A stretch of DNA of 64,000 nt from Paraburkholderia antibiotica (GCF_012927125.1 NZ_JABBFZ010000028.1:1-64000), one strand, 5' to 3'. Shown: positions 54,187 through 63,182, numbered from the stretch's first letter. The notes: generated from the sequence alone by a model not told the origin. Numbers and translations: made by a program.

Positions 54187-55325
54187 GCGGCCACCTCCGC
54201 GCGGTCGAGATCGGCGAGCGCGAAATCGAGCGCCTTCAGCAGATGCGCGGCCTCGACGCCCGCGAACTCGACATCGGCCCGCGCGAGAAACGCATGGATG
54301 TGCGGCTCGCACGCTTCGCGCGTCGCGGGCAAACCGGCGAAACCTTCCTCGAGCCAGTCGACCGAGCGGATCGGCCGCGGATGCCAGTCGCCGTTGACGA
54401 TCGCGCGCAGCACGACGCCATCGCGCACCAGCAGGCTCAGCCAGATCAGCCCAGCCGGCGCTTTTTCGCGGCCCCGGCCGATGCGGTCGCCCGCGCGCAT
54501 CAACGGCTCGTAACGCACGGCTTCGCTCTTTTCATGGAACCACGCGTCGCTGGTCAGCTCGCGCGCGAACTGCTGCGCGAGCGCCTGTTCCTGCGGCACC
54601 AGCGTGCCGTCCTGCAACGTGGCGTCGCCGAACGTGCGTTGCATGCACGCGTTGACCCACGCGATCAGTTCGTCGTGCGTGACCGGACGGCCGAGTTCCT
54701 TTTCCAGAAACGTGTAGCGCGAGCCGAGGTCCTTGTGTTTCTTGTCGCGGGTTTTCTCGGGCGCGAGCGGCATCGCGCGCGCGGCGATGTCGGTGTTGAT
54801 CGCCTTCACGTTCAGCAGAATGCGAAACGTCAGCACCTCCTCTTCGATCTTCAGCGACGTCGCGATCAGCTTGCGCCCGTCGATCTCGACGTCGTTCAAC
54901 GGCCGGTACGACGCCTGCAGATCGAACACGTCGCGCAGGCTGTCGGCGACGTGGCCGAGGATGGTCGGAAACGCGGCCGCCGCGCTGGTCGGCACGCCGG
55001 CGAGGCTGATCGGCAGATACATCGCGAGAAACGCGGAGCCTTTGCCCGCGTAGATCGCACCGCCGCCATTCACGCGACGCCGCGTAAGCACGCCGTTGGC
55101 GCGGCAGAACGCGAGATCCAGCACCTGCTGCGGATCTTCGTTGACGCCGATCGTCACGCTGTCGTCGTCGAAGATGTTCAGATAGACGGTCGGCGGAGCG
55201 ATGCCTTCGGCCACCGCGCGCTCGACGGCCGGCGAGATCGAAATCGAAAAGTCCGCATAGCTGTGATGACCGACGATAAAACGCCACGGCGCGCGCTGCG
55301 CGTCATTGCTGATGCCACTGCTCAT
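54183..55325 (-). CDS. Lipoate-protein ligase A-like protein in a CoA catabolic operon
   Basis: A biotin/lipoate A/B ligase family protein (380 residues). The family signature is RRRVNGGGAIYAGKG near 82-96 (canonical RRxxGGGAVYHD), and the catalytic Lys is Lys152 in NDVEIDGRKLIATS. VTIGVNEDP near 57-65 is also typical. It is longer than E. coli LplA, with an extra carboxyl domain (about 245-380) containing GLIWLSLLVRDGVVLRAIV. Normally such proteins attach lipoate or octanoate via acyl-AMP to E2 or H proteins; none is encoded nearby. ATGA overlaps on both sides tie it to the PaaK-like gene and the crotonase. Role here unknown. Confidence 0.85.
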   Translation of the reverse strand: MSSGISNDAQRAPWRFIVGHHSYADFSISISPAVERAVAEGIAPPTVYLNIFDDDSVTIGVNEDPQQVLDLAFCRANGVLTRRRVNGGGAIYAGKGSAFLAMYLPISLAGVPTSAAAAFPTILGHVADSLRDVFDLQASYRPLNDVEIDGRKLIATSLKIEEEVLTFRILLNVKAINTDIAARAMPLAPEKTRDKKHKDLGSRYTFLEKELGRPVTHDELIAWVNACMQRTFGDATLQDGTLVPQEQALAQQFARELTSDAWFHEKSEAVRYEPLMRAGDRIGRGREKAPAGLIWLSLLVRDGVVLRAIVNGDWHPRPIRSVDWLEEGFAGLPATREACEPHIHAFLARADVEFAGVEAAHLLKALDFALADLDRAEVAA

Positions 55326-56500
55326 GCTGTGCTCCTTTGATCGATAACCAGCTCGCTGCCTTCGAGCTTCGCAACCGCCTCGATGACATCGGCGCTGATC
55401 AGGGTCTGTTGTTTGAAGCGCGCGGCAAGCGCGTCGACCGCCGCGGCCGTGGGCGTGGGCGTGCCCTCGATCTGCAGGCGCAGATGATCGCTGCCGCTCA
55501 GGCTGCGCGACACCACCAGCCGACACGCGCCGCTCACGCCGTCGACGCCGAGCAGCAGCGTGCGCAACTCGGACGGATACACCTTGACGCCCTTGATCTT
55601 CACCATCGAATCCACGCGGCCGAACACCACGCGCGGCAGCGACACCGTGCGGCCGAATAGCGGCTCGGTGTGCTGCAGCATCGTCAGATCGCCGGTGCGA
55701 TAGCGCACCAGCGGCTGCAATTCCTTCCGCAGATGCGTGAGCACGAGTTCGCCGCGCTCGCCCGCCGCGACCGGTCGGCCGCTATCCGGATCGACGACTT
55801 CCGCGTACAGCAGCTCGTCGAACACGTGCACGCCGGTGCCGCCCGGAAACGTGCGCGCCACCGGCAAACATTCGGATAACGAAAAGCTGTCGATCAGCAA
55901 GGTGCCCGGCATCGCGTCGCGCACGCGCCGATATAGCGCTTCGTTGCCGGTAAAAGCCTCGCCGCCCGCGAAGAACACGCGCGGCACCGGGCAGCCCGCT
56001 TCGATCAGCTTCAGCGCATGGGACGGATTGCCGGCCAGCACCGTGACGCCGCAGCGGCGCGCGATATCGGCGGCACGTTCCGTTTCGCCGGGACCGTGCG
56101 GAATGCACGCGACGCCGCGCGCTTCCATCTGGCTCTGATAGAACAGCCCGGCAACGAACAGGTGATAGCCGAACGTGACCATGCAGACATCGCCGGGGCC
56201 GATGCCGCACGCGTCGAGATGCTGGCCGCAGGCGGCCTCGATCGTGCGCAGATCGGCGGCGCTGTGCAGGATCGGTACCAGCGATGCGCCCATCGGCGTC
56301 AGATGGATGCGCACTGGCGGCACCGCGGGCGCGAACGCGCCGTAACCGGGGCGTGCCATTTCGGCAACCAGGTCCGCGCGCGACATCAACGGCACGCGTT
56401 CGGCGAATTCCTCGGCACTCTCCACGCGGGACGGCAAGCGCCCTGCGTAGAACGGATGCGTATGCAAACGCGCCAGTTGCGCGTTGAGACGGTCGAGCAT
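55322..56500 (-). CDS. PaaK-like AMP-dependent ligase with altered P-loop
   Basis: Adenylate-forming protein of the phenylacetate-CoA ligase family, 392 residues, shorter than PaaK. Many core motifs are intact: FSLSECLPVA near 206, RYRTGDLT near 269, and GRVDSMVKIKGVKVYPSEL near 293-311. But the phosphate-binding loop expected near 65-76 (SSGTTGKPT in PaaK) reads IHLTPMGASLVP, without the Ser/Thr/Gly pattern. It may activate an acid in an unusual way or act only on an acyl-AMP made by its lipoate-ligase-like partner. AGGAG precedes ATG at 56500; the stop overlaps the next gene. Confidence 0.82.
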   Translation of the reverse strand: MLDRLNAQLARLHTHPFYAGRLPSRVESAEEFAERVPLMSRADLVAEMARPGYGAFAPAVPPVRIHLTPMGASLVPILHSAADLRTIEAACGQHLDACGIGPGDVCMVTFGYHLFVAGLFYQSQMEARGVACIPHGPGETERAADIARRCGVTVLAGNPSHALKLIEAGCPVPRVFFAGGEAFTGNEALYRRVRDAMPGTLLIDSFSLSECLPVARTFPGGTGVHVFDELLYAEVVDPDSGRPVAAGERGELVLTHLRKELQPLVRYRTGDLTMLQHTEPLFGRTVSLPRVVFGRVDSMVKIKGVKVYPSELRTLLLGVDGVSGACRLVVSRSLSGSDHLRLQIEGTPTPTAAAVDALAARFKQQTLISADVIEAVAKLEGSELVIDQRSTA

Positions 56501-56514
56501 GTGCGCGGCTCCTG

Positions 56515-57435
56515 TTACACCGGGTCCCAGCTGAATACGTCGGCGGACACGTCGAGTGAATGGAAGCCCGCGCGCAACGCCGGCATCGCGTGCTCGGCGA
56601 TGCTTTCGGGCGTCCAGCCTTCGCCGCGATGCACGGAGCGCACCGGGCGCGGCTGGCTCATCACGAAGATTTCGTTATTGCGCACCGCGAAGATCTGGCC
56701 GGTCACGTCGCGCGCGGTGTCGCTCGCGAGATAGACCGCAAGCGGCGCGATCTTCGCGGGCGTCATCTGGCGAATCTTCGCGACGCGCGCTTCCTGCTCA
56801 GGCGAATCGATCTTGATCGAGTTGATCATGCGGCTCCATGCGAACGGCGCGATACAGTTCGAACGCACGCCGAACTTGTGCAGATCGAGCGCGATCGATT
56901 TCGACAGCCCCGCAATGCCGAGCTTCGCGGCGCTGTAATTGGCCTGCGCGAGATTGCCGATCAGCCCCGAGGTCGACGTCATATGCACGAACGCGCCGCT
57001 GCCCTGCTCCTTGAAATGCGCGGCAACCGCGCGCGACACGTGATAGCTACCGTACAGATGCACCTTGAGCACCGCGTCCCAATCGTCGTTGCTCATCTTG
57101 TGGAAGAAGCGGTCGCGCAGAATGCCTGCGTTGTTGACCACGCAATCGACGCGGCCGAACGCGTCCAATGCGTTTTGCACGATACGTTCACCGCCTTGCG
57201 CATCGGCGACGCTATCCGTATTCGCGGTCGCGCGGCCGTCGAACGCAAGGATTTCATCGACCACGCTTTGCGCGGGACCCGCGCTATGGCCCTCGCCGCC
57301 GAGCGATGCGCCGATATCGTTGACCACCACCTGCGCGCCCTCGCGCGCCATCAGCAGCGCGATATCGCGGCCGATGCCGCCACCCGCGCCGGTTACGATC
57401 ACCACCTTGCCATCCATCATGCGTTGCGTCGTCAT
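56515..57435 (-). CDS. SDR dehydrogenase, multifunctional-enzyme-type 3-hydroxyacyl-CoA dehydrogenase
   Basis: Short-chain dehydrogenase of 306 residues. TGAGGGIG at 15-22 binds NAD(P), NNAG at 101-104, Ser154, and YSAAK giving Tyr167/Lys171. The insert around GASLGGEG and the length resemble the dehydrogenase unit of multifunctional enzyme type 2, which acts on (R)-3-hydroxyacyl-CoA; that suits the MaoC hydratase of the same operon. First gene of the operon, with GAGGAG nine bases before ATG at 57435. Divergent from a LysR gene. Confidence 0.9.
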   Translation of the reverse strand: MTTQRMMDGKVVIVTGAGGGIGRDIALLMAREGAQVVVNDIGASLGGEGHSAGPAQSVVDEILAFDGRATANTDSVADAQGGERIVQNALDAFGRVDCVVNNAGILRDRFFHKMSNDDWDAVLKVHLYGSYHVSRAVAAHFKEQGSGAFVHMTSTSGLIGNLAQANYSAAKLGIAGLSKSIALDLHKFGVRSNCIAPFAWSRMINSIKIDSPEQEARVAKIRQMTPAKIAPLAVYLASDTARDVTGQIFAVRNNEIFVMSQPRPVRSVHRGEGWTPESIAEHAMPALRAGFHSLDVSADVFSWDPV

Positions 57436-57675
57436 GCGTGTCGCTCCTCGCTGTCTTGTGTCTGTCCGGTGTTGTGCTGCGTGTTTTGCTGCATTCGGTA
57501 TCGCATATGTCGCGTCGAGCGCGATCAGCTTCCGACGCAGCTTGACGCATCGGCCAGCACGCGACAATTTGGATATGCCGAAACCCCGTTTCGGCTAGCA
57601 TTAACCCGTAATTCGCCTAATGTCGGAAAGCGTGTGGCGGCGCAATAATGACCCTGCCCTTCAACGGACCCGTTC
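57436..57675. promoter_or_regulatory. Divergent promoter region between SDR operon and lysR
   Basis: 240 bases separate the divergent starts. This layout is typical of LysR-controlled operons, so both promoters and the LysR binding site are expected here. I did not identify a convincing T-N11-A box by eye. Confidence 0.5.
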
Positions 57676-58578
57676 ATGCATTTCGATCTTGTCGATCTCA
57701 AGCTCTTCATTCACATCGCTGAAGCAAGCAGCCTGACTCGCGGCGCGGAGCGGGCGCATCTGTCGTTGCCGGCCGCGAGCACGCGGATCAAGAATCTCGA
57801 AGAACAGGTCGGCGTGAAGCTGCTGAGCCGCACGAGCCAGGGCGTGACGCTCACCGCGCCCGGCGAAACACTGCTGCTGCATGCACGGCGCGTATTCCAG
57901 CAACTCGAACAGTTGACCGGCGATCTGCAGGAATACGCAAAAGGCGTGAAGGGTCATGTGCGCGTGTTCGCGAACACCACCGCCATGAGCGAGTTTTTGC
58001 CCGCGGTGCTGCGCACCTATCTGGTCAATCATCCGGACGTGAACGTCGACATGCACGAGCGTCTGAGCCCGGACATCGTCAAGGCCGTGCAGGAAGGCAC
58101 CGTCGATATCGGCATCGTCGCGGGCAACGTGCGCACCGACGGACTCGAAGTGATGCCTTACCGGCGCGACCGCCTGGTGCTCGCGACCGCGTTGAGTCAT
58201 CCGCTCGCGCAGCACAAGAAAATCGATTTCGGCGCCACGCTCGACTACGACTTCATCGGCCCACCCGAAGCGAGCGCGATCTATGGCTTCCTGAAGCGCG
58301 CATCGGCCGAGCTGCAACGCACGATGCGCTGGCGCATTCAGGTCAGCAACTTCGAGGCGGCCTGCCGGATGATCGAGGCGAACATCGGCATCGGCGTGCT
58401 GCCCGAGGGCACCGCGCGACGGCACGCGCAAACCATGGCGCTGCGCATCATTCCGCTCACCGACGAATGGGCGGTGCGCAAGCTGCAGATCTGCGTCGCC
58501 GATCGCCAGGCGTTGCCGCTGTTCGCGCGCAAGCTGGTCGATCTGCTGGTGGCCGACGGCGTCGGGCGGCTCGAATAG
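57676..58578 (+). CDS. LysR-family regulator of the acyl-CoA operon
   Basis: LysR-type regulator of 300 residues. The amino-terminal helix-turn-helix (LKLFIHIAEASSLTRGAERA, then STRIKNLEEQVGVKLLSR) is followed by the effector domain (GIVAGNVRTDGLEVMPYRRD; FEAACRMIEANIGIGVLP). It is divergent from the SDR-led operon, which it probably controls with a CoA ester or the free acid as signal. It is strikingly similar to the LysR at 32932-33843 over its whole length, so the two are paralogues. Convergent with the liv genes, which end 16 bases past its stop. Confidence 0.92.
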   Translation: MHFDLVDLKLFIHIAEASSLTRGAERAHLSLPAASTRIKNLEEQVGVKLLSRTSQGVTLTAPGETLLLHARRVFQQLEQLTGDLQEYAKGVKGHVRVFANTTAMSEFLPAVLRTYLVNHPDVNVDMHERLSPDIVKAVQEGTVDIGIVAGNVRTDGLEVMPYRRDRLVLATALSHPLAQHKKIDFGATLDYDFIGPPEASAIYGFLKRASAELQRTMRWRIQVSNFEAACRMIEANIGIGVLPEGTARRHAQTMALRIIPLTDEWAVRKLQICVADRQALPLFARKLVDLLVADGVGRLE

Positions 58579-58594
58579 CTTTCGTATATCAGGC

Positions 58595-59296
58595 TCAACG
58601 CGCGAAATACATATCGTGCAGCGTGTCCACGTCGACCTCGGCCGCGCGCGCCGATAACGTGACCTTGCCGCCCTGCATCAGATACACCTGATCCGCGAGC
58701 CGCAGCGCCATATTCGTGTTCTGCTCGACCAGCACGATGGTGCGGCCCTCGGCCTTCAGTCGCGCGAGAATCTCGAACACTTCCTGCACGATCACCGGCG
58801 CGAGCCCGAGCGAAGGCTCGTCGATCAGCAGCAGGCGCGGCGACGACATCAGCCCACGGCCCAGCGCGAGCATCTGCGCCTGCCCGCCGGACAACGTACC
58901 GGCCGGCAACGCACGACGCTCCTTCAACAGCGGAAACAGCGCGAACACTTCTTCGAGCTGCGTCTTCGCGGCTTGTCGGCGCGCCTTCGGAAACGCGCCG
59001 AGCATCAGGTTCTCCTCGATCGACATGTCGCGGAAAATCATTCGCCCTTCCGGCACCATCGCGATGCCGCGCTCGGGCAGATCCCACGTCGGCACGCCGG
59101 CGAGCGACACGCCGTCATAGACGATCTGCCCGCGCTGCAACGGCAGAAGCCCCATGATCGCGCGCAGCAGCGTGGTCTTGCCCGCGCCGTTCGGCCCGAC
59201 GATCGTCGTCACTTCGCCGCGCGCGACGTTCAGCGACACGTCCCACAACACGTTGATCGCGCCATAGCCGGCTCGCACCGCGTTCATCTCAAGCAT
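58595..59296 (-). CDS. livF: Branched-chain-type ABC transporter ATPase LivF
   Basis: ABC ATPase of 233 residues: Walker A GPNGAGKTT near 34-42, signature LSGGQAQML near 134, Walker B LLLIDEPSLGL near 154. The short LivF-type chain pairs with LivG. Overlaps livG by eight bases. The transported ligand is unknown; the operon lies next to acyl-CoA catabolic genes, so a carboxylic acid rather than an amino acid is possible. Confidence 0.93.
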   Translation of the reverse strand: MLEMNAVRAGYGAINVLWDVSLNVARGEVTTIVGPNGAGKTTLLRAIMGLLPLQRGQIVYDGVSLAGVPTWDLPERGIAMVPEGRMIFRDMSIEENLMLGAFPKARRQAAKTQLEEVFALFPLLKERRALPAGTLSGGQAQMLALGRGLMSSPRLLLIDEPSLGLAPVIVQEVFEILARLKAEGRTIVLVEQNTNMALRLADQVYLMQGGKVTLSARAAEVDVDTLHDMYFAR

Positions 59297-60017
59297 CGAT
59301 CACCTCTCCGGTATAGCTCTTCACGACGGCCGGATCGCGGAATACTTCGGCGGGCGGTCCGTCGGCGATCAACTCGCCGAAGTTCAGCACGCACACGCGA
59401 CGGCACAGGTTCATCACGGTTTCGATGTCGTGCTCGATAATCAGGATTCCGACCTGATAACGCTCGTGCACGTCGAGCAGCGTCTTCATGAAGCGGCGCT
59501 TGCTGGCCGTTTCGAGTCCGCCGAGCACTTCATCGAGCAGCAGCAGCTTCGGCGCGGTGGCAAGCGCCTTCGCCACTTCGAGCGCCTTCAGTTCGGTCAA
59601 CGCGAGTTCGGTGGCCGCGTTGCGCTCGGCCTTGCCGCGCAGATCGAGAAACTCGAGGATTTCGTCGATGCGCGCATGATCCACCTGTCCCGCGCCGAAA
59701 CGCTGCGCGACCAGCAGGTTTTCGCGCACCGTCAGCTCGTGCATCGGCTGCGGCACCTGGAACGTGCGGCCGATGCCGAGCCGCGCGCGCCGATGCAGCG
59801 AGGTCTTCAGCATGTCCGCGCCGTCGAAGCTGATCGAACCCTGCGTCGGCCGCACGAGCCCGGAGATCGCGTTGAACAGCGTGGTCTTGCCCGCGCCGTT
59901 CGGCCCGACCAGTCCCACCAGATCGTTCTTGCCGACCTCCATCGAGACATCGTTGACCGCCGTGATGCCGCCGAAGCGGATCGTCACGTTGCGCAGTTGC
60001 AGGTCAGCTTGCGGCAT
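59289..60017 (-). CDS. livG: Branched-chain-type ABC transporter ATPase LivG
   Basis: ABC ATPase of 242 residues with Walker A GPNGAGKTT near 38-46, LivG-type GIGRTFQVPQPM near 82, and Walker B LLLLDEVLGGLE near 157. The signature stretch reads ALTELKALEVAKALA rather than the usual LSGGQ, a departure that should be noted. Overlaps livM by 14 bases and livF by eight. Forms the ATPase pair of the importer. Confidence 0.92.
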   Translation of the reverse strand: MPQADLQLRNVTIRFGGITAVNDVSMEVGKNDLVGLVGPNGAGKTTLFNAISGLVRPTQGSISFDGADMLKTSLHRRARLGIGRTFQVPQPMHELTVRENLLVAQRFGAGQVDHARIDEILEFLDLRGKAERNAATELALTELKALEVAKALATAPKLLLLDEVLGGLETASKRRFMKTLLDVHERYQVGILIIEHDIETVMNLCRRVCVLNFGELIADGPPAEVFRDPAVVKSYTGEVIDA

Positions 60018-60960
60018 ACGCGCCTCGCTTGGTTTTACGCCACGCCAGCGCGGTCAGCCCGGACGGACTGACGATGATCATCGCGACCAGCAGCATGCCG
60101 AGCACGATCTGATGCCCAGTCGGCAGCACGCTCTTCAGGAACAGCTGATCGACCAGATACACGACCACCGCGCCCGCGAGCGGCCCGAAGATGGTCCGAT
60201 AGCCGCCGAAGATCGCCGCGATGATCGGCACCACCGCCCACGACGAATTGAACGCGTAGTCGGGTTCGAGAAAGTTGATGTAGTGCGCGTTGAAGGCGCC
60301 GACGAGACCCGTCATCAGCGCGGACAGCATCAGCATCGAGAGCTTCAGCATCACGCTGTTCACACCGACCACGCGCGTCGCGTCCTCGGATTCGTGCATC
60401 GCACGCAGCGCGAGACCGACGTAGCTGCGCCGCAGGAAGTGATAGACGAGCGCGAACAGCAGCACGAGCGTGAGGATCACCAGATAGTTGCCGGTCTTCG
60501 AACCGAAGTCGAAGCCGACGATGGTCGGCAAACCCGGAATGCTCGACAGACCGCCGGAACCGCCAGTGAGACCGGCAAACTGCGTGGCGAGAATGCGGAA
60601 GATCTGCGCATACGCGAGAATCGCGAGTGCGAAGTACGGCCCCTTCAAACGCAGCGCCGGCAGCATCGCGAGCGACGCGATCACCGCGCCGACGCCGCCC
60701 GCGAGCATCGCGGGGAACACGGGCCAGCCGGCCTTGAGCGTCAGCAGCGCGGAAATGTACGAGCCCACGCCGAAGAACGCACTGTGCCCGAAGCTCACCA
60801 TGCCGCCGAGATTGCCGAGCAATGCCCACGCCAGCGCGATACCGGCAATCGTCAGCGATGCGACCGCGAGGCTCATCAGATACAGGTCGTGCCCAAGCGC
60901 GAGCGGCACGCCGAGATACAGCGCGAGTACCAGCACGGCCAGCAGCAGTTTGCGTGTCAT
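60004..60960 (-). CDS. livM: Branched-chain-type ABC transporter permease LivM
   Basis: LivM-type permease of 318 residues with about nine membrane segments. GNLGGMVSFGHSAFFGVGSY near 49-68 is the family signature, GGSGGLSSIP near 133 is also typical, and the conserved EAA-like region RAMHESEDATRVVGVN lies near 188. ATG at 60960 overlaps the livH stop as ATGA; the longer open frame is a shadow of livH. Confidence 0.93.
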   Translation of the reverse strand: MTRKLLLAVLVLALYLGVPLALGHDLYLMSLAVASLTIAGIALAWALLGNLGGMVSFGHSAFFGVGSYISALLTLKAGWPVFPAMLAGGVGAVIASLAMLPALRLKGPYFALAILAYAQIFRILATQFAGLTGGSGGLSSIPGLPTIVGFDFGSKTGNYLVILTLVLLFALVYHFLRRSYVGLALRAMHESEDATRVVGVNSVMLKLSMLMLSALMTGLVGAFNAHYINFLEPDYAFNSSWAVVPIIAAIFGGYRTIFGPLAGAVVVYLVDQLFLKSVLPTGHQIVLGMLLVAMIIVSPSGLTALAWRKTKRGAYAAS

Positions 60961-61829
60961 CCTCTTCTCCTCGCGACGCCGAACAGGCCGTTCGGCAGCA
61001 CATACAGCACCAGCAGAAACAGCAGCATGCCGGCCAGCTCCTGCAATGCCGAGCTGAACAGCGTGACGGTCAGTGCCTCGGCAATACCGAGCAGCATCGC
61101 GCCGAGCAGCACGCCGGGGATCGAGCCGATGCCCGCGAGCACCGTGATGATGAATGCCTTGACCGTCATCGCTTCGCCGATCGACGGCTGGATCGCGCTG
61201 CTCGCATACATCGCGACGCCCGCGCACGACGCGAGCACGCCGGCCACGATGAACGACACGAGTTCGGTCTTGCGCGGATTGATGCCCATCAGCCGCGCGG
61301 CGTCGCGATTGCTCGAAATCGCCCGCACCGCGCGCCCGTACCACGAGCGCGACAGCCACCACCACAACGCGCCCATCAGCACGACGCTGATCGCAAACGA
61401 CAGCAGTTCGCTGCGCATGCTCAGCACGTTGCCGAGCATCACGCTGTCCTGCAGCCACGCGGAGTTGGTCGAGCGCACGTCGGCGCCCCAGATCAGCAGC
61501 ACGCCGTTGGTCACGATGATGCCGAGACCGTAGGTGAGGATCAGCGAATTCAGTTCGCGGTCGCGCGCGATCCGGCTGACCAGGAACCATGCGGCGGCGG
61601 CCGCCGCGCAAACCACCGGAATCGCGGCCGGAATCGCGAACACCGGATTGAGGCCAAGCCGCGTCTCGAACGAATACGCGATGTACGCGGCGAGCAGCAC
61701 CAGCTCGCCGTGCGCGAGATTGATGATGCGCATCGAGCCGAACACGAGCGCAAGCCCCAGCGCGACGAGCGCGTAAGCTCCGCCGACCAGAATGCCGGAG
61801 TAAAGCGACTGCAGGATCAGATCGGTCAT
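60957..61829 (-). CDS. livH: Branched-chain-type ABC transporter permease LivH
   Basis: LivH-type permease of 290 residues with about eight membrane segments. It starts LQSLYSGILVGGAYALVALG and has FGSMRIINLAHGELVLLAAY near 30-49, the family signature, and RAISSNRDAARLMGIN near 170 as the ATPase-contact loop. GAGGAG precedes ATG at 61829. It lies 85 bases after the binding-protein gene. Confidence 0.93.
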   Translation of the reverse strand: MTDLILQSLYSGILVGGAYALVALGLALVFGSMRIINLAHGELVLLAAYIAYSFETRLGLNPVFAIPAAIPVVCAAAAAAWFLVSRIARDRELNSLILTYGLGIIVTNGVLLIWGADVRSTNSAWLQDSVMLGNVLSMRSELLSFAISVVLMGALWWWLSRSWYGRAVRAISSNRDAARLMGINPRKTELVSFIVAGVLASCAGVAMYASSAIQPSIGEAMTVKAFIITVLAGIGSIPGVLLGAMLLGIAEALTVTLFSSALQELAGMLLFLLVLYVLPNGLFGVARRRG

Positions 61830-61914
61830 GACGACTCCTCGTTGGCGCGGCGCTCACGCCCAGGCGCATGCGCGAAGGCGCACTGCATGAGCTGCATGAG
61901 CGGTATGGCCCGCC

Positions 61915-63099
61915 TCACCACGGCTGCGACGGATAGTTGAGCTTGCCGCTCGCCTTCTCTTTCGGCCAGATCACCACCACCTTGCCGTCCTGAATCTGCG
62001 CCATGTTGTTCAGGAACGCGGGGTTCTCGCCGCGGTTGTCGAAATGCACGGTGCCGATCAGCGTATCGAAGGGCCGCGCGCGCAACTCAGTCGCGATGCC
62101 GCCGCTCTTCAGCGTGCCCTTGTCCGACGCTTTCGCAAGCGCGTCGAACAACACCAGCGACTGCACGTACGAAAACTCGGCCAGATAATCCGGGTCCTTG
62201 TTATAGGCCTTCTGATATGCAGCGACGAAGGCTTTGCCTTCCGGCGACGCGAACTGCACCGGATGCGGCAGCATCGCATTGCCGATCACGTTGTTCACGA
62301 GGTCGTGAAACTCGCTCGCCATCTTCGGCGTGACGAGCGCCCAGCAGCCGACCACCGCCTTCAGTTGCGGCTTGAGCACCTTGGCCGCGCGCAGGATGCC
62401 GATATAGTCGTTCTCGTAGCCCATCATCACCATCACGTCGGGCTTGTCCTGCAGCTTGATCTTGTTGACGATCGGCTTGAAGTCGGTCATCGACGGATCG
62501 AATTCGTGCACCGTGACCTTGACGCCTTTCGCGCTCAGCGCGGTGCTCACGTCTTTGGACAGATCGGTCGGTGCCTGCTTGGTCGACGATACGATCGACA
62601 CCGACTTCACGTTCATGTCGCTCAACAGGCCGACCATCGCTTTCGAATAGCCGGACGAAGGTCCCACGCGAAAGAAGTTCTTCAAGCCGCGCGAGGTCAT
62701 CGCGCTATCCACGCCACCCGAGGTGATGTACACGAGCCCGGCCTTGTCGGCCGCTTCGGAGGCGGGGCTCACCGAGTTCGAGCCGTAGCCGCCGGTAATC
62801 GCGAGCACGCCTTGCGACGCCAGTTTTTCCACCGCCGATACGGCCTTCGCCGGCTGCGCTTCGTCGTCGATCACGGTGAGCTTCACCGTGTGCTTCGGAT
62901 CGCGCTGGTTGAACATGTCGGTCGCGATCTTGATCCCTTCGAGCTGCGCATTGCCGGCGCGCGCCATGCTGCCGGTCAACGGCAACTCGACGCCGACCGG
63001 CAGATCGGCGGCTTGTGCGGCAGCGACGAGCGCGAACGCCGACACGGCCGTGAGGATTTTCAACGACGCGGCGAGCGGCGCGCGAGAGAGGCGGGTCAT
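61915..63099 (-). CDS. livK: Periplasmic binding protein of the liv-type ABC transporter
   Basis: Type I periplasmic binding protein (Leu/Ile/Val-binding family), 394 residues. Residues 1-30 are a signal peptide (KILTAVSAFALVAAAQA). The mature part begins ADLPVGVELPLTGSMA, typical of the family, with GGYGSNSVSPASEAADKAGL near 102 in the ligand site. AGGAGA precedes ATG at 63099. It is the specificity determinant of the importer; neighbouring catabolic genes suggest an organic acid or its precursor, unproven. Confidence 0.92.
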   Translation of the reverse strand: MTRLSRAPLAASLKILTAVSAFALVAAAQAADLPVGVELPLTGSMARAGNAQLEGIKIATDMFNQRDPKHTVKLTVIDDEAQPAKAVSAVEKLASQGVLAITGGYGSNSVSPASEAADKAGLVYITSGGVDSAMTSRGLKNFFRVGPSSGYSKAMVGLLSDMNVKSVSIVSSTKQAPTDLSKDVSTALSAKGVKVTVHEFDPSMTDFKPIVNKIKLQDKPDVMVMMGYENDYIGILRAAKVLKPQLKAVVGCWALVTPKMASEFHDLVNNVIGNAMLPHPVQFASPEGKAFVAAYQKAYNKDPDYLAEFSYVQSLVLFDALAKASDKGTLKSGGIATELRARPFDTLIGTVHFDNRGENPAFLNNMAQIQDGKVVVIWPKEKASGKLNYPSQPW

Positions 63100-63182
63100 A
63101 GGTGTCTCCTGCTTTCTGATTGGACGGGCACGACGTGACGAATAGTGGTTGTGGTTGACTGCCGTCGTGCCCGCTGTATCGA

